Source: Lineus longissimus
Lineage: Eukaryota; Nemertea; Pilidiophora; Heteronemertea; Lineidae
Reading direction: 5' to 3'
NCBI RefSeq assembly: GCF_910592395.1
Contig: NC_088310.1
Coordinates: 13,897,501-13,961,500 of the forward strand
DNA length: 64,000 nucleotides
The notes beneath the pieces are model-generated. The model was not told the origin of the DNA, did no database searches, and saw only the letters and a list, made by a program, of their open reading frames with translations. Below are positions 22,500 through 33,986 of this stretch, one piece after another (position 1 is the stretch's first letter; each line of letters starts with the position of its first letter). The translations under genes were made by a program, and so were the position numbers.

Positions 22500-24790
22500 G
22501 TCAAGGTAGAAAAGAACATTGGCAGAGAACAAAAAATTACAGTGTAATCGCGGAATGAATGCTGAGGCCTATAAGGGGTTGAAAAAACAGGAAGGAAAAT
22601 GGTTGCAAGTTACAGAAAGATCTAAATGGGGAATGGGACTGACATGTTCTTGTAAGGCTTCCGATACTTGCCATGAAGTCACTGAGGAGAAACGCAGAAA
22701 ATGACATGGGGCAGAAACAGGTCATCAGCATTAGTCCAGGAATATCCAGTTAAAAAACGAAAAAAAGCAACTGGTACACATGAAGCATGCATCTTAAATT
22801 ATAAAGATTTTCAGTAGGCCTTGAAATCAGCTTTGCAGGAGGACAAATACGTTCATGGAGCCAGTTAAATATTCACACTGGTGCGTTTACACAATTGTAC
22901 TGGCCAATGGAAAGGGAATATTAGGCAGAGCTTGGAGTCCTATAAATAGCTCTGATCAAGGCATAAATCTTTTTTTCCATCATTTCGTAGTTGCCTATCA
23001 AAGAAGCTATACACTGGCGTACCACTTGTGGCTCCAAGGCCGTACAGCCTACACAAGGTGTGTAAGAAGATTATTCTCAGTACTCATGGCATTGGAAAAT
23101 GGACAGTGCGACATTGGGTCTCAGATGATATTGAGTCAACTGCCAAAGAACAGAATGAAACTGAAAACCCTGATCTGCCAAATAACACTGAAGACCATGT
23201 AGATCCTGAAGACCATCCTGAACTTGACGAAACCAGAGAGGAACCGGGAAAGGAACCACCTATACGTCATGTCGGTTACAAATGCTTCACAAAAGTAATC
23301 AACACAAAGAACATAGGATTTTTTCAGCCAAGGTAACTATTAAATTACAAAGTGTCAGAACAAATCACCAATAGATGTTTTTGCCAATGCGCATGAAAGT
23401 GTTATAATGACTGGGTTTTGGATGGCATGGACACCGATGATATCTCGAAACAACATTATGTTTCTAACAGAAGAAGAGAACTTTGAACTAAAATCTAAAT
23501 CAGGGCTTTAGATAACTGTTTTGGTCAGGAAGTACAGTTCTTCCTAAAATCTCCAAGTGTATTAGGTTTGGCGTATCATGAATTCCAAAAGAGTAGGATT
23601 ACTTCCAATATTTTTTTAAAATGCCAGCTTGGGGTTACGGTGACGTCCCAGTCCAAGCCCCAATCATCCCAAAGGGTGAAAGTCATACCCAATTCACCAA
23701 GAGACACTACATTTAGAATATCATCCTCACCATAGTTTTAGGGAGGAGTGATTAGCAAGTTCTCCCTAGCATCTTGTTATTACATTTTGTTTTTCAGAAA
23801 AGTCCAATGTGACACATGTTACACTTTCAAACCTGGTAACCTAACTGATGCAGAAAATGACAGACAAGAAAAATGAAGCTAGAACAGAGAGAGACAAGGA
23901 CAATATCAGCCCAAATAAAGATATCTAAACCATGGACCTACAAGCAGTCCTCCTATGCCCTCGTATGAAAGCCTCTGCACATTATAAAACTAAGCTATGT
24001 GTACATAACTTTACAGTGTTCCACCTTTCCTCAAAAGACGTTATCAACTACATTTGCCATGAGGGCAAAGGTGGCCTTAACAAATCAGAGTTCTCATCTA
24101 TTATTGTGGATTTCCTGGATAAGAAAATATGTGCAGGACAGAGTCTGCTTTTTCTCTTCAGTGACAGCTGTACATACCAGAACAAAAACATCATTTTGGC
24201 CAATGCGATTCTTCATGTTGCTATACATAGTTCATCACGTCATAATCATGCAGAAAATTTTGAAAAGGGTTTACACTCAAATTGAATTTGATTCTGTTCA
24301 TGCAAATATAGAGGAGGCGTTGGTGAATCGTGATATTCACATGCCAGCAGAGTATGTCAGCGTAATCAAAAAAGCAAGAATAATGCCAGAACCGTACAAA
24401 ACAAAGTTCATTGGCCACGAATTCTTCAAAGATTACACTCAGCAAGATTACAACAAGTAAATTCAACCAGGAAACCGTACAGGGGACTCAGTTGTTGCAG
24501 ACCTTTGATGTCTCATGTACTCTACAGAAGGGATATCCGTCAAACTGAGCTATTGAGACAACTGGACCCCACTTTCACAAAGATTGAATCGGAGGCCTAC
24601 TGAGGAAATGACAGCCAAGATCAAGCCACTGCACCCAAACCTATTGAAAAGTTTGTCCACTTACAGCAGCTCAAGTCCTTCATGATGAAATACTTCCATC
24701 CTTTCTTCGACACGCTGCAGCATAACTGCAATGATGCTGAAACTCCATGTAGTCATGTAAGACAACTACACAAGGACAATTAGTGAGTCA
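22500..24790 (+). pseudogene. Decayed multi-exon transposase-like gene, unnamed family
   Basis: Collinear pieces on plus: a Cys-containing block near 22560-22700 (YKGLKKQEGKW, then CSCKASDTCHEV); a block at 23028-23332 (VCKKIILSTHGIGKWTVRHWV-like, acidic linker, FFQPR) ending at a GT donor (23333); an acceptor at 23797 with FKPGNLTDAE; MDLQAVLLCPRMKASAHYK at 23932; SDSCTYQNKNIILANA at 24159-24210; then, after a frameshift, IEFDSVHANIEEAL and a C-terminal part to about 24780. Several stops and frameshifts break it. The MDLQ...D-x-C-T-Y-Q-N...DSVH pattern resembles a repeat-encoded protein I recall as common in invertebrate and fish genomes, probably an RNase H-fold transposase, but I cannot name its superfamily. 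No terminal repeats were found. Confidence 0.6.
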
Positions 24791-25782
24791 ATTGGTTGCT
24801 TGAGAAGCCCAATACTCTCGATGATAGCTAGGTGAGCATAGTTCACTAAACATGCTAGAACAAATAAACATGCTGGTGAACTAGGGGCATTATTTTAGTG
24901 GCATTGACATGTGAATTTCAAAGAGACACTCAATATACAATATACTATATACACCACATTGTTGATATATACTTGCTCGTCTCGATAAATTAGGTGATCA
25001 CACCTTATAATAAAAGTTACCTCAAAATAGAAGCACATTAAAACTGACAGGTCAAATATACATTCCCGAGTAAGGCTGAAGACAATGTATATTTGGATCC
25101 TCTACTGATTATACCCACTACCCCAGTGCACAACCCGGAAGGGAGACATTCTCTGCAGAAACTGGAGGGTGCAATTCATGTGAGAGCGTCCAGAGTTCAC
25201 CTTATAAAGGTATTCAGAGACGAATGTCAGAACTCGAATCATGAACTGGCCTCCGTACTGTATCGGATAGGCTTTCATTTAAAACATGGACTGGAGCGGT
25301 AAAGACAAATTTACCAAACTACTTCTTTCTTTAAAAGTAATCGACGTTAACATATCACTGTAATTTTTTCGGTGTTCCATCAAATTTGCCTCGAAATATA
25401 TTGTAACATATACTTGGTTGGCCAATTTTGAAGCAGTAACTAATTTATTCAAATCCGATATTTCAATATCAATCTCATTGACAATATTGAATTCGAGATC
25501 TCAAATCAGAATGCATTTTGAGAAATTTAAGAATGTATTTCATTGCGACCTGATGATAAACCGAAGAAGTTAGAGTGATATGATGGCATTGATTAAGATA
25601 CAAAGAGTTTGTTACAAACAGAGTGCTCGACGTCGACCTTACTTGGGAATGTTAATTTGACCTACCAGCTTTAACTGATATACTGACTTTTAATCACGAG
25701 ACTATCCAATGCCAGCAACAAAATGTTGGCGCAGAGTGACCAATCATTTCAGAATGTCATTGAAACGTTCTCAGTTCACTTA
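24791..25782. other. No gene; probable 3' UTR and flank of the minus gene
   Basis: On minus this follows the stop codon at 25783. A minus-strand AATAAA lies near 25443. Nothing else is recognised. Confidence 0.4.
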
Positions 25783-25932
25783 TCATAAATACAAAGTTCC
25801 ATGATGACTACCATCCCCAAGGTCAAGTTCAAGGTCTTCTTGGATGGTCATTGAACTAACAGCTGATGATGCCATGGCAATGTCTGGCATCGGATCACTT
25901 AGAAAACTACCACTGCATGAACTGGCCTCTTT
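25783..25932 (-). CDS. Terminal exon of a host gene, unknown product
   Basis: On minus, a good acceptor (TTTCATTGCAG) ends at 25933 and the exon runs in phase 0 from the exon at 27968-27604. It encodes 49 residues starting KEASSCSGSFLSDP and ending with an acidic patch (EDLELDLGDG) before TGA at 25785-25783. It is rich in Ser, Met and acidic residues, as in many transcription-factor or scaffold tails. No domain is recognised. Confidence 0.55.
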   Translation of the reverse strand, partial: KEASSCSGSFLSDPMPDIAMASSAVSSMTIQEDLELDLGDGSHHGTLYL

Positions 25933-27603
25933 CTGCAATGAAATGATGCAAATGCATTTGAAAATAAATTAATTCATTGCAATGTTTGAAATAATATACT
26001 AATACTGTACCCTGGAAAATTAAGTAGCACTATTTGGTTGCATGTACATTGTGTTTTATTCTGAAAAATCTGGTTGCGGGCAACCTTGGCAATAACAATT
26101 CATGATGGGTCAGTATTCATTTAACCTTTTTCAATGTCACTATTACTGCTGGAAAAGTAGATATATGGGGTAGGCCAGTAAAAAGGGCTTGAATTATAAT
26201 CACAAATATATCAAGAGCGATGGCCGAAAACATCTTAAAGGATGGCTCCAGGAATTATTTACCACACTAAAAATGTATGAAATTAACGAACTTGAATGTT
26301 CTAAAATATACTTATACTCCCAAAAAATACTTCTTCTAAAATACATGCTTGTGATAAAAAAATGAGATTAATCCACCTAAAACTCAATTCATGATCACCA
26401 CCATTTTCTTACTGTTTCCGCGATCTCCTATCCAATACTGGAGAGTTGTGACATCACAGGTGCAATGCCAACAATCAATAGACACACGTGCATGCATGAT
26501 AACCAGCTGATATTGATTGCTCTTGAGTCGCGTGTTTACATTCTTCATTATCCTATTCACTATTGTATCGAAATTATCGTCATGGCGGCTTTGGTTGATG
26601 AAACAGATGACAGTCTATAAGCTATTCTGATATATCAGAAGGTTCAAGTGACAATGAGATGAATGAATTCATGGCCGTGATGGTGAATAAGCATGAGGGG
26701 GCGGCATCATTGGATACTTGAGAACTACCGTGTTGCAACCATGACGTCACGACCAAGGGAATTTTGATTCAAAAGGGCGACATTCATAATCGGAAAAAAA
26801 GGAACTTCAACAAAAATGCTTTTTATATGTAGGTAGCAATTTTTTACATCAACCAACATTTTGAAGTGGGGAATTATCACAATGCATAATCATGCTGTTT
26901 CTTTTTGATTGGCATTCTACCATTCATTCCTGGAGGCAACCTTTAAGCCTGATACCTGATGACATGTTTTTTTCTTCGGTTAAGCTGTGTAGATTATATT
27001 GTCATTGCAAAAACATTCCATCCCCGACAACAAATACAAACAAAAATAAAAACAAATTCGTTCAACAACCAAATTTTGGAAAATCCACAACATCAGTGTT
27101 TTTACTGGGTTTGAATAATCATTGTGCCAGTCACTTCATCTGCATATGGGATGCAAAATTAGCCTTTGATTTGAATCTCTTCAAAAAGACAGATCTGTTA
27201 AGGGTTTAACACATTCACCAGGTGGCTTGCATGACCAATGAATTCTGTGAATTTTGCAGAGATATTTTTTTATTGTATTATCACTTGTTATTGTTATGAT
27301 ATCAAATTGCAAAACGTTGAAAATGTTGTTTCATCTTCAACAAACTGCTTTTTTGCTAACAGGATACCACATGACAACTAAACAGCCACCAAACCAAGTT
27401 TCCTGAATTCACCAAGCTGTTATCAAAGCACCCACTCAAATGTTCACTGCCCCAATGTAACGGATAATAATGTTGGTGACATCATGACATCTAAATTATT
27501 ACATCAATTAGACAAAAAGTTGGTAGTTCAGTGAGCTGGTGACAAAATCAATGAGTTAAGGAGCAATTTACTCATTACTCATGACTCATTACCCAGTACT
27601 TAC
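25933..27603 (-). other. Predicted intron of the minus-strand host gene
   Basis: Bounded by a strong donor (GAG/GTAAGT on minus at 27604/27603) and the acceptor at 25933. AT-rich. A 105-codon open frame on plus (26892-27209) has no recognised domain. No mobile-element ends were found inside. Confidence 0.5.
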
Positions 27604-27968
27604 CTCTTCCATGTCATACAACATCACAGGTGATATTGGACCTAAACCATAATGTGCTGGTGATGATGATGCTGTCGATTGGGGAAAGTGATATGACTGA
27701 AGTGACATCGGAAGCGATGGATTGAGTTGTGGTTGAGAAAGTCTGGGGAAGTGCTCGGGTGCCTGCGTCAAGGCAAACAGCTGGCCGGTCTTGAATACCT
27801 GCACTGATGAATCAGGCAAACCAAATTCTCGGACGACTCTTAACTGCAGCTGATGAGTGATGGCTCTCCGGTCAGCACAGGGAAGACTGTTTGCTCGATG
27901 CACTAGCTGTGACTGCTTCAATTCACCTTCTCTTTTTAACATGGTTTGTAAGGTATCATCATGAGGGA
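27604..27968 (-). CDS. Internal exon of a host gene, unknown product
   Basis: A 365-nt exon on minus with an acceptor (AATCATTTCAG) and a strong donor (GAAGAG/GTAAGT). It begins with two bases of a codon and then has 121 codons in phase 0 to the next exon. The protein starts PHDDTLQTMLKREGELKQ, continues with an alpha-helical charged region (RRAITHQLQLRVVREFGLP) and ends in a Pro/Ser/Gln-rich stretch. Codon use and composition look like real coding sequence, unlike the repeats around it. Upstream exons were not found; they would lie to the right, so the Harbinger element at 30428 may be in an intron or just upstream. Confidence 0.6.
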
Positions 27969-28227
27969 CTGAAATGATTATAATAAGATATTTATTATCA
28001 TGGAGGAACAAGAAGTTGGAGTATTATTGGGTATTGACAATATCTTGATCGCAAATCCACTTCCTTTCAGGTCATTTGGCTTCATAGATCATCCTATGAT
28101 ACAATTAAGGGCTTTTTTATTATTTGGTTTACCGGACCAACGCCGACACTAAAATCTCCGAATTTAGAAAAAAATTAATATGGGAATTCCCGAGTATTTT
28201 TTTACTGCCTATCATATGCTGCAAAAT

Positions 28228-28255
28228 GAAATGGCCAGGGGCCATTGTGCTCACC
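28228..28255 (+). mobile_element. 5' end fragment of family A
   Basis: AAATGGCCAGGGGCCATTGTGCTCACC matches the 5' ends at 3687 and 16026, with one extra G in the palindrome. The following sequence to about 28500 is not family A body, so this copy is truncated or rearranged before the family D modules. Confidence 0.7.
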
Positions 28256-28499
28256 GTTATACATCTTTTAGTAGGCAGGATCATGCTTAGTTTACAGGTG
28301 AATATGGCGAACACAATCAGGCACGAATAATTTTTTTAGATGTGTATTGATGCCTAGTTATAAGACAGGGCAGTATATAGAAGTTTATGATCAAACCAAT
28401 AATTGTCTAGGACATCCACGAGATCAATATTGTGTGATAGGGCAGCGTTGGTGAAGACGAGGTCTAACTTTGAGTCATAATCAATCTGTGGTGTTCATA

Positions 28500-29490
28500 G
28501 TACAAGCTGTTAAGAAACGTGCCACTATTGGTGAAATTTTAGAGTTTGGCCTCTGCGACCTTGACAAGTAGGTCAAATCAAAAACCCATATGACAGCTAG
28601 GGGTAACCACCATAAAAGTTTTATCAAAAACAAATCATTAATAATAAGCGAGATATCACACTTTTTACGCGATTTGACCTCTATGACATTGACAAGTAAG
28701 CAAAATTGACCTCATTTTAGAGTTTGACCTCTGTGACTCTGAAAAGTACGCGACATTGACCTCATTTTTTGTCAACATGTAGTGCTGCCTTATCAGGGTC
28801 TACATACTAAATTTAAAGACAAAACGTGCCACGATCTGTGAAATTTTAGGGTTTGACCTCTGTGACCTTGAACAGTAGGTCAAATCAAAAACCCGTATGA
28901 AATGTGATGTATCCTTGCTAGGGGTAACCACCATAAAAGTTTTATCAAAAGCAAATCAGTAATAAGCGAGATATCACACTTTTTAAGTTGTGTTTTAGCC
29001 CCCTGGTGGCCAAGTCAAGAATCAGACCCGAGCGAAATTCAGTGTCAGGGTACATATGACCTTGGGCATGATGTAATCAAAGTTTCAGGTTCATAGCACA
29101 AGCGGTTAGGAAACATGCCACTATCGGTGAAATTAGTTTGACCTCTGCGACCTTGACAAGTAGGTCAAATCAAAAACCTGTATGATATGTGATGTATGCT
29201 TGCTAGGGATAACCACCATAAAAGTTTTATTAAAAACAAATCAGTAATAAGCGAGATATCACACTTTTTAAGTTTTTGGTTTTAGCCCCCTGGTGGCCAA
29301 GTCGAGAATCAGACCGGACCGAAATTCAGTGTCAGGGTACATATGACATTGGCGATGATGTGTGAGAAGTTTCAGGTTCGTAGCACAAGGGGTTAAGAAA
29401 TGTGCCACAGGATACGACGGACGACGACGACGACGGACACAGAGCTATCGTACAGACTCCCCTTACGGTGAGCCAAAAACCGGCTTATTT
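28500..29490 (+). mobile_element. Family D tandem-module element (family A relative)
   Basis: About three modules of 285-300 bp, starting near 28508, 28822 and 29106, each with GTGCCAC, a GACCTTGACAAGTAGGTCAA-type block, CCACCATAAAAGTTTTAT and AGCCCCCTGGTGGCCAAG. They end at GTGCCACAGGATACGACGG, a short GAC run and CCCCTTACGGTGAGCCAAAAA. The 3' end matches 47424-47505. The terminal GTGAGCCAAAAA resembles the GTGAGCTAAAAA of family A, but the strong hairpin is missing. Confidence 0.7.
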
Positions 29491-30424
29491 TCAAAAACGG
29501 GTGAAAAAAACATGTTCCTTTCACCCCGCCAATTGTTACATCAAGATGACATTGTTCATTCTCAACATCGCAACAAAAAACTGTCAATATATCTATAGAA
29601 TCGCACTGATTGTTGTTGTTGTCACTGTGGGTAGCGGCACCGCATCTGTTTTATTATGCATGCCTATGCGGATAACAAAAATGGGCTAAGACACGATTGT
29701 ACTTTCTATGTTCAAGGCTTGGCCCCAAATTGCCAAATCCAAAACTATTGACCACTGATGATGGTACCTGGCTGAGATATCATATTTCAATCATACTGAA
29801 CTCTTTGCATCATTTTTTCTTTCGCAATACCATGCGATTTTTCGTGAAAAACACTATTTTCAACAAAAAATAAATAAATAAAACCAATCATCAAAGCTAC
29901 TTGCATTATATATCTCCTGAAAGGTCTTTCTGAGTTCTTTTCTTTGCTTAATAGCATTCCAATTCAGGTAAAATACCTGATTTACAGTATCTTTTTAAAG
30001 AAATATAGTTTTCACCCCTCGCTGAATTCCAAAATAATTGGCAGAACTAGACATTCCACTATGATTCTTCTAGAAAGCCACAAAGTCATAAAAACAACAC
30101 AGAAAATGTTCCTAGAACTCCCTAGCAACAAACTGCATAAGAAAACATTGTCTGAGGCATCCAAAACCTAATGGGCTTGTTCAGCCTTAATGGTGCCTGA
30201 TTTACCCAAACGACTTATGCCATTCAAAAGTCTCAAAGAGTTAAGATTTTATTTCTTAAATCCCATTTGTTGCAAGTGAACAGACAATTTTGATAGTTTT
30301 CAAGTTGATCTGATATATACAACAAGCACAATGGTGGAGGCCCCTATGCCAAACATGTATATGGTGTTACTCGTCATGGGCATCCAAAGCATGTGCTTCT
30401 TGCTAATCATGAGATGTTGCAGAG
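29491..30424. other. No recognisable feature
   Basis: AT-rich non-coding DNA between the family D element and the Harbinger element. Confidence 0.5.
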
Positions 30425-30747
30425 CTGGGGCCTTATTCATAAAGACATCTTAGGGTGTCCTTAGTGTCAACGACTACTGAGCGAGACCGTAAGTTTCTAT
30501 TTTTGGGTATTTCGGTCGTGCACTAAGTGACTGCTCAGACCCATCTAAGTTGCCGATCTAAGCATTAGCTAAGTAGTTCTTGATCACGCAACTTTTTATC
30601 TAATACCCGTTTGCCTTCACCGTGGGGCTTCGTCTCCTGCAAGGGCCATAATTTCAAAGAGAATGAACAAAATTACATAAGGCTGGGGTTGAATGCTGGC
30701 ATCCGAATACAAAACCTAGTAGACGTAGGCCTCTGTCCACTTCCACG

Positions 30748-32640
30748 ATGTCACGCGAGAAGAGCAAATCGAGCAGGAGCTCTAATGTTCTCCCCAGAGA
30801 GGTTGATTTACTCATTGACAAAATAGTTGAAAATTATAAAATAATATCCTGCAAATTCACCGATTCGAAGACCAATGACAAAAAGAACCAGGCATGGGCT
30901 TATATCACGAAGTTCATGAACAGCAGGTCAACAATCAGCCAACCCGAGGACCAATGGAAGATGAAGTGGGGGGATGTGAAGGGGAAAGTGAAAACGAAGG
31001 CTACTCAAGCAGCAACCCTGCTGAAGAAAACCGGCAACTGGCCGTTGGAGGACGTTGACTGCCTGGGGGTTCATCTCGACGAGTCGGAAAGGAAAGTTCT
31101 TGGATTGATCGGCATCGACGCGGTTTGTGGAATAGACGGGGGCTTCGACAGTCAAGAGGTGAGTACCGTACGTTTCCTATGATTTTCTGGGGACTAATCC
31201 GACCGAGGCCCGGATAAAGGTGTCTTCCTAACTATAACCCTTCCCCTAATTCCCCAATGCATTTCTATTACGAAATGAGGAACAACGTTACTTCCGATCC
31301 TACCGGTCCTACCTTGATGGGAATTTGCATCGCCGTGTGAAACTGTCCGGCCAACCTGTAAACTTATGCCAGTTTTTGGCGCGTGGGTTTGAACATCTCC
31401 AGCCCCCGCCCCCCCCGTCAAACACTCTCCAGACATCATCTTTTTCACAATACATACAAGTATCTTCTTTTTTAAGGTATTGGTTGTTGAGGACGAGATC
31501 AGCGACATAAGTCTAAGTCCGCCGCCTTTCGATCGTAAACGGTTCCGCAGAAGTCCGTCACCACGTCCTCGTCAAAGCCCACTAAGAAAAAGTGCTAAAC
31601 AACAATTGAAGAACGTCGTACAAATGAAACTAGTTCATCCTAGAACAATACCAGCTGCTGCTGGATCCGCCGCCCCAGGAAGAAACGAGCATACTGATGA
31701 ACTTCCGGACATAATCCATCCAAGGAAAGGTCGAAACCCTTCATGTTCTGAGGCGTCAAGATCAATAGATGTTGACTTTGCAATTGGAAAGCGCAAAAGG
31801 TGAGTATTTTTAACATTTTTCTATATGCATCGGGTCTGTCCCGTCCCAGAGAAAATCTGGTTATCATGCCTGTGTTGTCAACAAATAGACCATCAGAAAA
31901 TCGCTAGTTCATGGGACCATCGCAAAACGGAACGGATATTGCGCCTTAAGCGCTATTTCCTTCAGAGCTTGGGCTTGAGCGTAGCGCGCATTTCTCTTTG
32001 TTATGTCACACGCTACCGGTTGTGGACAATGGCTTGGCTTGCCAAGCTAGCAGTATTCTGCTCTGATGGATGGACCGCTTTACATGTAAATACAGAAAAT
32101 GAAAAGGACCCAAGGATATGATGTTCAGATTTTGATCATAGCTTTCATATTTGTTATTATGGCATTCCGCAACACTGGAGCAATATTATATCCAAGAACC
32201 GAAAGTTCGATTCAATACTATATATCATCCTATAAACATAAAAAACGTAGAGAGTTCTGCCCTTTTTTCCGGGACACACTATAATTCCCGAATATCCTGT
32301 TTAATAACTAGAACAGAAGCAACATTTCGTGTGTAACACGCGTACTGTAGTCTCCTTTAAATCTGAACAAAATAATGATCTCTCTTGACGTTCCCCACAG
32401 CAGTGTGTAGGGGGCGGGGGCACGTACCTATGATGAAAGCCTATTCACATTTCCATCTTTTGTTTCAGCAGTGTAGGTGAGCTGGAGATGGAACAACTTC
32501 AGTTAGAAAAGGACGAGCTCGCAGTGTACAAGGAGAGGCTCGAGATTGAAAAGGAGAAGCTACAGATGAAAAGGGTTCGACTGTGTTATGAAGAAAGGAG
32601 GACATTGGCGACGGAGGAATCGGTCAAATTGTTGAAATAA
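30748..32640 (+). CDS. Harbinger Myb/SANT-like DNA-binding protein, three exons
   Basis: Exons 30748-31158, 31477-31799 and 32469-32640 join in phase (0, then 2) to give 301 residues. Donors are CAAGAG/GTGAGT and AAAAG/GTGAGT; acceptors are TTTTTTAAG and TGTTTCAG. Residues 15-110 form a Myb/SANT-like domain of the type in NAIF1-like proteins (PREVDLLIDKIVENY, later QAWAYITKFMNS and QWKMKWGDVKGKVK). The middle is basic and Pro/Ser-rich, with RRSPSPRPRQSPLRK as a likely nuclear localisation signal. The C-terminus (about residues 248-285) is a charged coiled coil (LEKDELAVYKERLEIEKEK). In known Harbingers this partner binds the transposon ends and helps bring the transposase into the nucleus. 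The start is the first ATG before the domain. Confidence 0.85.
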
Positions 32641-32845
32641 TTGGTGTCCACATGTACAAACCCTGCCGCTGCTGCCACAGATGCAAGGGAAGCAGCCTCG
32701 ACGGGGAAGAAGTTAACCAATATATTTGAAAAATTCACGAAAGACTTCAACAGAAAATGACTTGTTATGTTACCAACGTGTTATTCATAACTATACTTCA
32801 TACCGGTATTGCAGGAGAAGAATAATCCTCCGAGTCTTGCCAATC

Positions 32846-33193
32846 TACGAAAGCCCTGAAGGCTCATTGAACTTCATCATTGATACAAGCCGATTTCAAA
32901 TTTGAAGTCGATTTCAATTTTGAAGGCGCTACTTAAAATTTGAAGTCAACATTTTAAAACATCAAACTACCCTTTCTGATCGACTGAAAATGGTCAGAAC
33001 CGCATGATTATTAGAAAAAAACATATTTATCTCGGTCGATTAGAAAGGGTAGTTTGATGTTTTAAAATGTTGACTTCAATTTTGAAGTAGCGACTTCAAA
33101 ATTGAAATCGGCTTCAAATTTGAAGTCGCGATTTCAAAATTGAAATCGGCTTGTATCAATGATGAAGTTCAATGAGCCTTCAGGGCTTTCGTA
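32846..33193. mobile_element. Near-palindromic MITE nested in the Harbinger element
   Basis: The arms (about 32846-32995 and 33040-33193) are inverted copies, starting TACGAAAGCCCTGAAGG and ending with its exact complement. CCAATC occurs on both sides (32840-32845 and 33194-33199), a probable 6-bp target duplication. The arms contain repeated TTTCAAATTTGAAGTC-like small palindromes. A loop of about 45 nt separates them. It lies between the stop codons of the two convergent genes. Its transcript would fold into a long hairpin. Confidence 0.8.
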
Positions 33194-33986
33194 CCAATCT
33201 CGGCGCCAGCAGCATCTCACTGATAAATGTAAAACAACTGAGCATAATCTAACTTCAATCTAAGTATAAAACAACCTCATTATGGTCTTTCACCTGTATG
33301 TCGGTTGGGAACATGTCAAGCATGTTCTATCGTTGACAGTGCAATGGCGCTGAAGCCGAGATTGGCAAATAGACAATTACAAGCGTTAGGGCACTATTTA
33401 TTATATAGGCCTATAAACTGGGGTTTTAAGTATATTGTGTGTCACATAGCCTATAGGTAAAATCTCATCGAATATAGAAGTCTTGGAAATGAATTACAAA
33501 TGCTTTCAAATATTCTGTTGATTATACAAAATTGATCTTATATGGTATGTTTTCCTTCGTCTATCCACTGGAAAGCTTGTACTAATATTGCAGAGGAGAT
33601 AATAAATAATCTCTTGAAATTTGTCTTGGTGACTTGTTTTTCGAAGTGAATCCCAGTAAATGAAAATGTTGTGCCCTGCCAAATCTCTATCAGAGAATTT
33701 GGTGACAAAATGTGAAAAAAATAGAATTTCCTGAGATGATGTGAGGAGGACACTTCAGGGTATTCGTACATAATTTACCCAGCCGACTGCTCTTTCGGCA
33801 TTGTCAGGCGCAGGTTATATATTTTGTTCCAAGCCAACCCCTCTACATTAGACAATTCGCATGGTATACGTCTTATATATATGAAGGGCCTCGAATTTCT
33901 CGAATTACCACGGACAGTTAACCCAACTGGCAGATTCATTTTGGGAAATGCTTTTGCCATGTCAAAAATATGCACCATTAGGCTAT

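Noticed and set aside
26892-27209. 105-codon plus-strand open frame
   Set aside because: Lies in a predicted intron, has no recognised domain and an AT-rich composition.
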